Assembly (NCBI GenBank): GCA_023422095.1 | Contig: JAEZSD010000039.1 | Coordinates: forward strand, 1-12,549 | Source: Bacillota bacterium | GTDB lineage: Bacteria; Bacillota_I; Bacilli_A; RFN20; CAG-826 | Length of the DNA stretch: 12,549 nucleotides | Direction: 5' to 3' | Shown here: in pieces, positions 1 through 7,140 of the stretch | Layout of the letters: each line of letters begins with the position of its first letter | Position numbering within the stretch: the stretch's first letter is position 1 | The notes under the pieces: generated by a model | Seen by the model: the letters and a program-made list of their open reading frames with translations, nothing else | Told to the model about the DNA's origin: nothing | Databases searched by the model: none | Program-made: the position numbers and the translations under genes

Positions 1-690
1 ATTTTCTTCAGTTGGTTTTGCTTCGCTATTTAAAGGTGCTTGACCAGCGTTTAATGAATTCATTAGTTGTTCATTTTGGTTGAACCTATCAAGATTCTTA
101 TCAAATATTGATTCACTTAATTTCTTAATTCTCAATGTTCGTGAAATCAGTGATTGAACACACCATAAATACCATAAACCTCCAACCGCCATACCAGGGA
201 CAAACAAATAACTTCCCCAGGCCGTTAATACAAACTCAGGTGAATGGACTAACACTGGTGGGTTGAAAGTAAATGAAAGTGTTGATGGATCTAAAACGAA
301 CATGCCATCAAAGTTCCATAAGAATAAAACTGTGCTGAAGCCATCAACTTTATTAAAAACATCGTAACTAAAATCATGATAAACGAGATTTCTGATCACT
401 AAAATAATTCCTGAAACCAGCATGATAATGACAGGTATTCGAGCGGCTTTATAGAAAATAATCCAATTCTTCTTGTGAGCGTATTTCGAGAATGTTTTTT
501 TATCGGTTATGACACGCGAATAAACAACATCAGAGACACAACTATCCAATCTTCTTCCTTGCCATTTCATAACCCGGACAATTAAATAACCTATCGCTCC
601 AACGATGACGAAAATTAGAATAAAAACGAGAAGAAATGCGATGAGCAATCTTTTATCCGATTCAGTTAGTTTTAGTAAGGTCATTAACAT
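1..690 (-). CDS. Membrane protein of unknown function, three predicted helices (C-terminus outside window)
   Basis: An open frame runs without a stop from ATG at 690-688 to the window edge, giving 230 codons of a longer protein. I do not recognise the family. Hydrophobic segments lie at about residues 15-38, 77-99 and 154-182. Basic stretches follow the first (R39, K42, R46, R47, then a lysine-rich loop up to K74) and the third (R184, R187, K189, K190). By the positive-inside rule the N-terminus is outside, the 40-residue basic loop and the C-terminal part are cytoplasmic, and residues 100-153 are exposed outside. The last visible 40 residues are polar, rich in N, Q, S and E. The start is supported by AAGGAT inside the end of the preceding gene, about 8 bases before the ATG; an in-frame ATG two codons later is possible. 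Only 2 bases separate it from the preceding stop, so it is almost certainly co-transcribed and translationally coupled with the two genes upstream. Confidence 0.8.
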   Translation of the reverse strand, partial: MLMTLLKLTESDKRLLIAFLLVFILIFVIVGAIGYLIVRVMKWQGRRLDSCVSDVVYSRVITDKKTFSKYAHKKNWIIFYKAARIPVIIMLVSGIILVIRNLVYHDFSYDVFNKVDGFSTVLFLWNFDGMFVLDPSTLSFTFNPPVLVHSPEFVLTAWGSYLFVPGMAVGGLWYLWCVQSLISRTLRIKKLSESIFDKNLDRFNQNEQLMNSLNAGQAPLNSEAKPTEEN

Positions 691-692
691 GA

Positions 693-1304
693 TTAAAAAT
701 CCTTAAAGTGGATATCTACTCCACCATCTTTTTTGTTTTCTTTTTCATTCTCTTCATCATCTAGATCATCAAAATGAGTCTTTTTGGGAGAATATTTTCC
801 TAAAGGAATATCTTCTTGAGGAAGTTTGTTTTGTTTTAAAACTACACTATTCTCTTCTTCAGATACTGTGATTAATGATTCGGATTCATCACTAGAAACT
901 GTAGAAACACCTTTTTCTTTAGAGGGTTCGTTTTCCTTTTCACTTTCAACTTCAATTCCAAAACAGGCTTCCTCAACAGAAGAAGGTTCGTCGTATGGGA
1001 CAAAAGTTTTTGATGAAGTGACGATGATATTGTCTGGAATATCGCTTTGAGCAACACCATCTTGTTTAATAACTGGATTTGCACTGGCTGGAATAGCTTT
1101 TTGGATAATTTGTTTAGCCTTTTTGTCCTCAGGTAATTCGATATCCAAAGAACGCCCCATAAAGAATAAAACAATTGATTTAAAAAATAAGTATATAAAC
1201 ACTATTAGCCCTGCTATGGCATAGCCACTAATGACTAAAAGAAAAAATGGCAGTACCAAAAGATACAACAAACCTTTTCCTACACTCTTAAATAAACTTT
1301 CCAT
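693..1304 (-). CDS. Membrane-anchored protein with long acidic tail, unknown function
   Basis: This encodes 203 residues of no family I recognise. Residues about 11-49 are strongly hydrophobic with a small break around S26-G27-Y28, so they form either one long segment or a tight two-helix hairpin. From R51 on the protein is hydrophilic, low in complexity and rich in E, D, S and K, with no obvious folded domain. It ends in a mixed acidic/basic tail (DDLDDEENEKENKK, then DIHFKDF). This looks like a disordered cytoplasmic tail on a membrane anchor. Its ATG shares one base with the stop of the upstream gene (TAATG), indicating translational coupling, and it lies 2 bases before the next membrane gene. 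The context suggests the three products act together in the membrane, but nothing in the sequence says at what. Confidence 0.72.
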   Translation of the reverse strand: MESLFKSVGKGLLYLLVLPFFLLVISGYAIAGLIVFIYLFFKSIVLFFMGRSLDIELPEDKKAKQIIQKAIPASANPVIKQDGVAQSDIPDNIIVTSSKTFVPYDEPSSVEEACFGIEVESEKENEPSKEKGVSTVSSDESESLITVSEEENSVVLKQNKLPQEDIPLGKYSPKKTHFDDLDDEENEKENKKDGGVDIHFKDF

Positions 1305-2239
1305 TAGGGTTGCCTATTTTCAATTGTAGCTTTCTTTGATTTCATTAACAAATAATTATTGATAAAAACAATAATTGCACATATTAGAGGGAAGACCTGA
1401 AAACCCAAAAGCCCTAAAGGTTGTGTTGTCGCAGCGTTAATTGGCCCATATAGAAGCGAAAAAATAAACAAAGAGAGAATCAAAGAGATGAGCAAAGTGA
1501 CTATAATCCATCGTTTCTTTTCAGCAATTAATAATCCAACACAATAAAAGCCAAGTAGTAAGGAAAAAATCATTCCGGAATACGATAGTTCAGGAAAAAC
1601 GAAAGCAAACAAAACACTTAATGCAATGAAGCCAAGTGTTGCAGATGGAACAATGATGTTGTCTTTCTTTTCAAAATGAGGGTTAATGTCCATCTTTGAA
1701 ATTTCTTCATAAATAATCATGAAAGAAATGGCTTGCTGAATAATTGCCAGGACACAAATAAAGATATTTTGAACATATTTGAGATAGGCGTAATTTTGCA
1801 AAGAAAATATGGTTGCAAAATCAGTAACGATATTTCTTTGATAGATTAAATAAACAAGAGGAATAGCGAGATAAGAAAGTGTAATCTGCGCTAAAACGCC
1901 ACACAAAATAATAATAATTGGTGAAACACCCTTTTCGATTAGTAATCCAAAAATAAAGCCAGAAACTAGAGATGGTACAACGTAGAAAATGACATTTCCT
2001 ATATCCCAGAAGCTGGCCAATGTGCAAAGAAGAATAGTGGCGATAGCGTATATCACAAAGTATTTTTTCTCACAGAAGTAAGTCACAATTGTGCTTGCTA
2101 ATGGAAGGATAAATATTAAAAGAATAAATAATGCAGGAATCCAAGCAGATAACAAAATAAATACGACATTAATTGCGGCCATTAAAGCCATATAAGTCAT
2201 ATTGCCAACCAGGGTCTTTTTCTTTTTGAAAATTGCCAT
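1304..2239 (-). CDS. Polytopic membrane protein, DUF2232 (YybS)/ECF S-component-like
   Basis: This is a 311-residue integral membrane protein with about nine or ten hydrophobic segments (near residues 14-30, 33-53, 60-77, 83-101, 107-131, 155-177, 196-216, 218-238, 243-263 and 274-297). The short basic N-terminus (KKKK at 5-8), then an M-A-L-M-A-A-I-N helix, an aromatic/proline-containing second helix and a glycine-rich helix near residues 89-101 resemble the layout of DUF2232/YybS proteins and of ECF transporter substrate-binding (S) subunits. That is similarity of style only; no diagnostic substrate motif is visible, so the function (vitamin uptake or otherwise) is unassigned. It is the first gene of the minus-strand run. 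The promoter on its left flank leaves only 7 bases between the -10 box and the ATG, and there is no Shine-Dalgarno sequence, so translation is probably leaderless. The stop overlaps the next start by one base. Confidence 0.72.
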   Translation of the reverse strand: MAIFKKKKTLVGNMTYMALMAAINVVFILLSAWIPALFILLIFILPLASTIVTYFCEKKYFVIYAIATILLCTLASFWDIGNVIFYVVPSLVSGFIFGLLIEKGVSPIIIILCGVLAQITLSYLAIPLVYLIYQRNIVTDFATIFSLQNYAYLKYVQNIFICVLAIIQQAISFMIIYEEISKMDINPHFEKKDNIIVPSATLGFIALSVLFAFVFPELSYSGMIFSLLLGFYCVGLLIAEKKRWIIVTLLISLILSLFIFSLLYGPINAATTQPLGLLGFQVFPLICAIIVFINNYLLMKSKKATIENRQP

Positions 2240-2246
2240 TTGCTTT

Positions 2247-2276
2247 ATTTTACCATTAAGAAATGAAAATTGTTAA
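2247..2276 (-). promoter_or_regulatory. Sigma-A type promoter for the membrane-protein operon
   Basis: Read on the minus strand, TTAACA (2276-2271) and TAAAAT (2252-2247) each match the -35 and -10 consensus at five of six positions, with an 18-base spacer. The ATG at 2239-2237 begins 7 bases after the -10 box, about where transcription should begin, which predicts a leaderless mRNA. The -35 box lies inside the possible start region of the divergent lipoprotein gene, so expression of the two could interfere. Confidence 0.55.
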
Positions 2277-2731
2277 AAAAGGACGAAAAATTACTCTATA
2301 TATTTGTGAAAAAATTGTTTTTATTAGCAGCCATGTTTCTTCTTGGTTTTTCATCTTGCCAAAATTCAGATAAAAACGGACCTAAGTATGATTATATTGA
2401 TTTTGATTATTTGCAAATTCAATGGGAGAATTTCTTTACTCAGGAAGAAAGCGAATATTACGTTTATTTTTATAGCGAGCAGTGTTTCTACTGCGAATCG
2501 TTCAAAAACGACATGTTGAATTTCATATCTCTTTCGAATAATTGCTTTTTCCTATTGTCTTATAAACCAGGGATACCAATCGGTAAAGATGAAAAAATGA
2601 CCGTTGGAGCGACCTCGATTGATGGAATGTGGTTTGGAGGAACACCAAGTCTTGTATACTTAGAAAACAAAGTTGTTAAAAACAATATCTTAGGTGTCCA
2701 TAACATTTCTTCGTATCTTAAGTTGATCTGA
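2270..2731 (+). CDS. Thioredoxin-fold lipoprotein with CxxC motif
   Basis: A small secreted lipoprotein. Residues 14-30 form a type II signal peptide (KK, a hydrophobic core, then the lipobox-like G-F-S-S-C30). The mature part of about 124 residues has a thioredoxin-type active site, C72-F-Y-C75, at the end of a hydrophobic strand (YYVYFYSEQ), and a likely cis-proline loop at G-G-T-P126-S before the strand SLVYLENKVV. This is the pattern expected of an extracytoplasmic thiol-disulfide oxidoreductase tethered to the outer face of the membrane; the actual redox role and partners are inferred. The start is uncertain. The longest frame begins with TTG at 2270 with only a weak upstream TAAG. A GTG at 2306 would give a textbook signal peptide (MKKLFLLAAMFLLGFSSC) but lacks a well-placed ribosome site. 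It stands alone between the divergent membrane operon and pcrA, and I see no convincing promoter for it. Confidence 0.75.
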   Translation: MLKKDEKLLYIFVKKLFLLAAMFLLGFSSCQNSDKNGPKYDYIDFDYLQIQWENFFTQEESEYYVYFYSEQCFYCESFKNDMLNFISLSNNCFFLLSYKPGIPIGKDEKMTVGATSIDGMWFGGTPSLVYLENKVVKNNILGVHNISSYLKLI

Positions 2732-2759
2732 TTGTCTAAGGACAAAATCAGGAAATTAA

Positions 2760-2788
2760 TTGAATAATCCGACGCAATGTGATATTAT
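2760..2788 (+). promoter_or_regulatory. Extended -10 promoter of pcrA-ligA
   Basis: TTGAAT (2760-2765) and TATTAT (2783-2788) are separated by 17 bases, and a TG one base before the -10 box (2780-2781) makes it an extended -10 element. Transcription would start near 2795, leaving a leader of roughly 9 bases before the pcrA ATG at 2804, with no Shine-Dalgarno sequence. Confidence 0.6.
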
Positions 2789-2804
2789 ATTGCAAAGCAA
2801 TATA
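2786..2804. repeat. Perfect 8-bp inverted repeat over the pcrA start region
   Basis: TATATTGC (2786-2793) and GCAATATA (2797-2804) are perfect inverted copies with a 3-base AAA centre. The repeat overlaps the 3' end of the -10 box, spans the predicted transcription start and ends on the A of the pcrA ATG. It could be an operator for a dimeric repressor. Because it crosses the predicted start site, little of it would be present in the mRNA, so a DNA-binding role fits better than an RNA hairpin. Confidence 0.45.
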
Positions 2805-5020
2805 TGAATTTACAATCAGAATTAAACGAAATGCAATTAAAAGCCGTCGAGACGGATTCACAGTATGTCCGAATCATCGCTGGTGCGGGTTCGGGAAAAA
2901 CTAGGGTTTTGACCTATCGAATTGCCTTTCTTATCTCAAAATACAATGTTATGCCTTGGTCGATTTTAGCTATTACATTTACTAATAAGGTTGCCAATGA
3001 GATGAGACAAAGAGTCATCAAGATGCTTCCTGAGACAAATAATGATTTAACAATAAAAACTTTCCACTCCTTTGCAGCCCAATTCCTTAGAAGAGAAATT
3101 AGCGTTTTAGGTTTTCCGAGTACTTTTTCCATATTAGATGAGGAAGACCAAACCAAACTTATAAAAGATATCGTCGCTAATATGGGTTTTAAAAGAGGAG
3201 ACAAAATTGTCGGACGAGCAATGGGATATATTTCAAAAAATAAAATTAAAGAAAAATATCCTGAAGATATAAAAATAGATAAGCCTTCTTTTGAAGATGA
3301 AAAGACATGCCTTGAGATTTATTCAATTTATGAAGACGAAAAAAACAAAAGCTTCTCTCTCGATTTTGATGATTTATTGCTTCGAACAAACTTTATTTTG
3401 GACCAATATCCTAATATTCGCCAAAAATGGCAAAGACGGTTTAGCCACATTTTAATCGACGAATTCCAGGATACCAATGATGTTGAATATAGAATGATCA
3501 AACTTTTGCAAAATTCTGAAACATCGCTTTATGTTGTTGGCGATCCAGACCAGACCATTTATACATGGCGAGGAGCCAATCAAAATATTATCTTAGATTT
3601 AATAAAAGAGTTTTCAAATGTTGAAACTATTGTTTTGGAAAGAAATTACCGCAGTACTCAAAAAATACTCGATTCCGCGAATAAACTAATTTCGAACAAT
3701 AAATTAAGAGTGCCCAAGAATCTTTATACACGTTTAGTCAAAGGCGAGCCTGTCGTCGTTTTTTCTGGCCCTTCTTCAAAGGGGGAAGCGGATTATGTCG
3801 CTCGCGAAATCCAAAAACTTGTCAAAGGTGATCATCGTCTTTATTCAGAAATCGTTGTTTTATATCGCTCAAACTATGTGACAATGGAGTTTGAAGCCGC
3901 TTTTGTCAATCGTGGTATCCCCTATAAGATTTATGGCGCACAAAAATTCTATCAAAGAAGAGAAATCAAAGATGTTCTTGCCTATTTTCGTTTGATCATT
4001 AACACTCAAGACAATATAGCTTTCGAAAGAATTATCAATGTTCCCACAAGAGGAATCGGAGATATGACAGTTTCAAAAATTAAAGAAGAAGCTTCAAGTA
4101 CAAACCTATCCCTTTATGAATTTATAAAAGGCCTCGAATTGGATAAAACTGAAGTTCCCGCTAGAGCGGTAGTTAAACTCAAATCAATGATTAAACTAAT
4201 TGATTTAACTAGAGAAAAAATCAACGAGAATGATGAAGTGTTTTCAAAGACGTTAGAAGACATGATTTGGTCAACAGGCTATAAAGATTATTTACTCAAA
4301 GAAGATGATGGAAATGAAAGAATTGAAAATATTAAAGCTCTTTTTACCGACATCCGTCATTATTTAAAAGCTAATCCAGAATCTACCTTTGATGAATATT
4401 TGCAGAATATCGCTTTATACTCCGCTCAAGATGATGTCATTGATGGCGATTTTGTAACCATGATGACCGTTCACACCGCAAAAGGATTAGAATATCCAAT
4501 CGTTTTTGTGGTTCGGTTTAATGATGGTGTTTTTCCTCATTCTCGAGCCGTTGCTGAATCAGGATATCGCGGACTCGAAGAAGAAAGACGATTGGCCTAT
4601 GTGGCTATGACTAGGGCGAAAGAGAAACTATATTTGACATTTTCTGCCGATTATTCCTATGTTCTAGGAGGTCGCTTATTACCTTCCCAGTTTCTAGCTG
4701 AATCGGGAAATGATGTAGCTCAAAGCGTTGACACATATAGCCCATTTAAATCACAGAACAAACAAAAAGAATACCATTTTAACGATGGCCCTAGCCTTGA
4801 CTTTTCAAGTGATGAACCAATTAGACAAGACTTTTCAAAGAAAACTAATAACATCGAAGATTGGGAAGAAGGAGACACCGTCATTCACAAAGCCTTTGGA
4901 TTTGGCAAAGTAATTGAAGTAGAAGGCGACGGAATCATTACCGTTCAATTTGAAACTCATGGCAAAAAATCACTAATGGGAAACCATCCATCTATTACGC
5001 GAGGAGGACATAAAGCATGA
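2804..5020 (+). CDS. pcrA: ATP-dependent 3'-5' DNA helicase PcrA (UvrD family)
   Basis: A superfamily 1A helicase that unwinds DNA in nucleotide excision repair, displaces RecA and clears transcription-replication conflicts in Gram-positive bacteria. At 738 residues it is the usual length. The full motif set is present: Q motif (LNEMQLKAV, 7-15), Walker A (AGAGSGKT, 26-33), Ia (AITFTNKVANEM, 56-67), Ib (TFHSF, 86-90), Walker B (LIDEFQDTND, 217-226), III (GDPDQTIYTWRGA, 246-258), IV (LERNYRST, 278-285), V (TVHTAKGLE, 555-563) and VI (EERRLAYVAMTRAKE, 593-607). The C-terminal 50 residues (EEGDTVIHKAFGFGKVIEV onward) match the Tudor-like domain that in PcrA contacts RNA polymerase. The next gene, ligA, overlaps its TGA by 4 bases (ATGA), as expected from the conserved pcrA-ligA pair of Bacilli. 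No pcrB precedes it here. The start codon has no Shine-Dalgarno sequence and follows a very short predicted leader. Confidence 0.97.
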   Translation: MNLQSELNEMQLKAVETDSQYVRIIAGAGSGKTRVLTYRIAFLISKYNVMPWSILAITFTNKVANEMRQRVIKMLPETNNDLTIKTFHSFAAQFLRREISVLGFPSTFSILDEEDQTKLIKDIVANMGFKRGDKIVGRAMGYISKNKIKEKYPEDIKIDKPSFEDEKTCLEIYSIYEDEKNKSFSLDFDDLLLRTNFILDQYPNIRQKWQRRFSHILIDEFQDTNDVEYRMIKLLQNSETSLYVVGDPDQTIYTWRGANQNIILDLIKEFSNVETIVLERNYRSTQKILDSANKLISNNKLRVPKNLYTRLVKGEPVVVFSGPSSKGEADYVAREIQKLVKGDHRLYSEIVVLYRSNYVTMEFEAAFVNRGIPYKIYGAQKFYQRREIKDVLAYFRLIINTQDNIAFERIINVPTRGIGDMTVSKIKEEASSTNLSLYEFIKGLELDKTEVPARAVVKLKSMIKLIDLTREKINENDEVFSKTLEDMIWSTGYKDYLLKEDDGNERIENIKALFTDIRHYLKANPESTFDEYLQNIALYSAQDDVIDGDFVTMMTVHTAKGLEYPIVFVVRFNDGVFPHSRAVAESGYRGLEEERRLAYVAMTRAKEKLYLTFSADYSYVLGGRLLPSQFLAESGNDVAQSVDTYSPFKSQNKQKEYHFNDGPSLDFSSDEPIRQDFSKKTNNIEDWEEGDTVIHKAFGFGKVIEVEGDGIITVQFETHGKKSLMGNHPSITRGGHKA

Positions 5021-6999
5021 CGCCAAAAGAAAGAGCTCAAGAAATTTCCATTCTCTTAGAAAAATATAACTACGAATACTATGTTCTTGATAATCCAAGT
5101 GTGAGCGATGCTGAATATGATCGCTTAATGCAGGAGCTAATCGCATTGGAAAAAGCCAATCCTGAATTAGCTAATCCCCTTTCCCCAACTCAAAGAGTTG
5201 GTGGCCTTGTTCAAGATCAATTTAAAAAAGTTACACACCAACGATCTATGCTTTCATTAGCTAACGCTTTTAATGAAGATGATCTTCGCGATTTTGATCA
5301 AAAAGTTCGCGACATCGTCGGAATCGATAAAGTCACATACATGGCTGAAATGAAAATTGATGGTCTAGGCATGTCTTTGGTTTACAACAAACAATTAATT
5401 TATGCCGCCACTCGTGGAGATGGTATAGAAGGTGAAAATGTCACAGCGAATGTCATCACCATAAAATCAATCCCCACATCCATTGATCTGAATGGTGATT
5501 TTGAAGTTCGCGGCGAAGTTTTCATGCCAAAAAAATCACTCCTTAAGCTCAATGAAGAACGGCAGAATAATGACGAACCACTTTTTGCAAATGCGCGCAA
5601 CGCAGCTGCGGGAAGCATTCGTCAATTAGATAGTGGAATTGCTGCCACCAGGGGACTCGATGCCTTTTGGTACTATTTTGTTAACGCTAAAGATTTCGGC
5701 GTTCGTTATCATTCTGAAGCCTTAAATATGGTGAGCAAACTTGGATTCAAGACAAATCCTGAACGTCGCTTGTGCCATGGAATCGATGAAGTCATTGATT
5801 TTATCAAAGAGTACACTCAAAAAAGAAGTTCATTAAGCTATGATATCGATGGCATTGTTATCAAGGTTGATGACATGTCTTTATACAATAAACTTGGATA
5901 TACCGCTAAGACACCAAGATGGGCCATTGCCTACAAATTTCCTCCTGAAGAAGTGGTAACTAAATTAACGGACATTATTTATTCCGTTGGAAGAACAGGA
6001 AAAGTAACACCTAACGCAGTCCTTGAGCCAGTTAGAGTGGCGGGAAGTACGGTGCAAAGAGCTACTCTTCATAACGAAGATTTCATATTAGAAAAACAAT
6101 TAATGGTTGGAGACTATGTTGTCTTAAGAAAAGCTGGAGATGTTATACCAGAAGTGGTTCGCGTTTTACTAGATAAAAGAGATGGAACTCAAACCCCCTA
6201 TGAGATGATTGAAAATTGTCCAGTTTGTGGTTCTAAGTTAGTAAAAAAAGATGCCATGCATTTCTGCGTCAATAACTCTTGCGATGCCCGAAAAGTTGAA
6301 GCAATTATCCATTTTTCCTCTCGCGATGCAATGGATATCGATGGACTAGGGGAAAAAGTTGCCGAACAATTCTTTAACCAAAGTTTTTTACATCACATAA
6401 ACGATATTTATGATCTTTCAAATCATCGCGAAGAGATTATTAATCTTGATGGTTGGCAAGCAAAATCAATTGATAATTTGCTAAGAGCAATTGAAACTTC
6501 AAAAAGCAATTCTCTTGAAAAGGTCCTTTTTGGACTTGGAATAAAAGAAATTGGTGCCAAAATGGCCAAAACCTTAGCGAAGAAATTTGAACACATTGAT
6601 AATTTAATTAAAGCGACCGAAGAAGAACTACTCGAGATACCCGATATTGGCCCCGTTGTAGCCCATTCTCTGGTTGATTGGTTTGCTAACGAAAATAACT
6701 TACAAATCGTCAATTCTCTTAAAGAACATGGACTAAATTTTGCCTATCTAGCAAGCAATACTCAAGCCGCAAACTCCTTCTTTTCGGGAAAAACGGTTGT
6801 GTTGACTGGAACCCTTTCATTTATCGGTCGAAAAGAAGCCACCGAGTTATTGGAAAATCTCGGGGCCAAAGTTACTGGCTCTGTCTCAAAAGCTACCGAT
6901 GTTGTCATTGCTGGAGTTGAAGCTGGATCGAAACTTGATAAAGCCAATTCATTAGGAATTACCATCCTGAATGAAGACGAATTCAAAGCTTTAATTTAA
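5017..6999 (+). CDS. ligA: NAD+-dependent DNA ligase LigA
   Basis: Joins 3'-OH and 5'-phosphate nicks during replication and repair, using NAD+ to adenylate the enzyme. The 660 residues carry all family domains in order. The NMN-binding Ia domain (about 1-70) includes YEYYVLDNPSVSDAEYDRLM. The adenylation domain has the catalytic lysine K113 in K-I-D-G. An OB fold follows the conserved SVGRTGKVTPNA stretch. A four-cysteine zinc finger is formed by C401, C404, C417 and C422, then come helix-hairpin-helix repeats (about 440-575) and a C-terminal BRCT domain (about 588-660, starting FSGKTVVLTGTL). The residue after the KxDG motif is G where A is more common, a conservative change. The ATG at 5017 lies within the pcrA stop (4-base overlap) after GAGGAGG-like sequence at about 5001-5006, indicating coupled translation. 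No clear hairpin terminator follows; 7000-7060 is T-rich but unstructured. Confidence 0.97.
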   Translation: MTPKERAQEISILLEKYNYEYYVLDNPSVSDAEYDRLMQELIALEKANPELANPLSPTQRVGGLVQDQFKKVTHQRSMLSLANAFNEDDLRDFDQKVRDIVGIDKVTYMAEMKIDGLGMSLVYNKQLIYAATRGDGIEGENVTANVITIKSIPTSIDLNGDFEVRGEVFMPKKSLLKLNEERQNNDEPLFANARNAAAGSIRQLDSGIAATRGLDAFWYYFVNAKDFGVRYHSEALNMVSKLGFKTNPERRLCHGIDEVIDFIKEYTQKRSSLSYDIDGIVIKVDDMSLYNKLGYTAKTPRWAIAYKFPPEEVVTKLTDIIYSVGRTGKVTPNAVLEPVRVAGSTVQRATLHNEDFILEKQLMVGDYVVLRKAGDVIPEVVRVLLDKRDGTQTPYEMIENCPVCGSKLVKKDAMHFCVNNSCDARKVEAIIHFSSRDAMDIDGLGEKVAEQFFNQSFLHHINDIYDLSNHREEIINLDGWQAKSIDNLLRAIETSKSNSLEKVLFGLGIKEIGAKMAKTLAKKFEHIDNLIKATEEELLEIPDIGPVVAHSLVDWFANENNLQIVNSLKEHGLNFAYLASNTQAANSFFSGKTVVLTGTLSFIGRKEATELLENLGAKVTGSVSKATDVVIAGVEAGSKLDKANSLGITILNEDEFKALI

Positions 7000-7104
7000 T
7001 CTCAAAATAATTTTTTTTGCTTTATTCGAAGTATCTCTTTTTTCAATTTTTTTCTGAAATCATTTTTCTTATTAAAGAAATTGGTAAATAAAAAATTCTC
7101 ATTA

Positions 7105-7113
7105 TGATACAAT
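7105..7113 (+). promoter_or_regulatory. Extended -10 promoter of the gatCAB-galE operon
   Basis: TG at 7105-7106 followed one base later by TACAAT (7108-7113, five of six to consensus) forms an extended -10 element. A -35 at standard spacing is poor (TAAATA, 7085-7090); TTGGTA at 7081-7086 is better in sequence but 21 bases away. Transcription would start near 7120, giving a leader of about 20 bases that contains the gatC ribosome site AGGA (7128-7131), 9 bases before the ATG. Confidence 0.55.
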
Positions 7114-7128
7114 ACTTCTGTTGAAGTA
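7113..7128. repeat. Inverted repeat between gatC promoter and ribosome site
   Basis: TACTTC (7113-7118) and GAAGTA (7123-7128) form a perfect 6-bp inverted repeat with a TGTT centre. It spans the predicted transcription start and abuts the gatC Shine-Dalgarno sequence. Its position after an extended -10 box mirrors that of the repeat in front of pcrA, although the sequences differ. An operator is possible; chance is also plausible at this length. Confidence 0.3.
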
Positions 7129-7140
7129 GGATTTTTTATT

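Noticed and set aside
826..1174. Plus-strand and alternative minus-strand frames inside the acidic-tail gene
   Set aside because: The low-complexity tail (GAA/TCA-rich codons) leaves other frames open by composition; the 693-1304 frame fits the neighbouring starts and stops.
2263..2373. ATG at 2263 as start of the lipoprotein gene
   Set aside because: It is in a different frame from the signal peptide and CxxC domain and soon stops. Using it would need a frameshift for which there is no evidence.
2732..2757. Terminator after the lipoprotein gene (TTGTC-TAAG-GACAA)
   Set aside because: The stem is only five pairs and is followed by AAATCA, not a T run.
7000..7080. Rho-independent terminator after ligA
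   Set aside because: There are T runs, but the only hairpin (TTTCTT-ATTA-AAGAAA, 7065-7080) is pure AT and not followed by a suitable T tract; no GC-rich stem exists.
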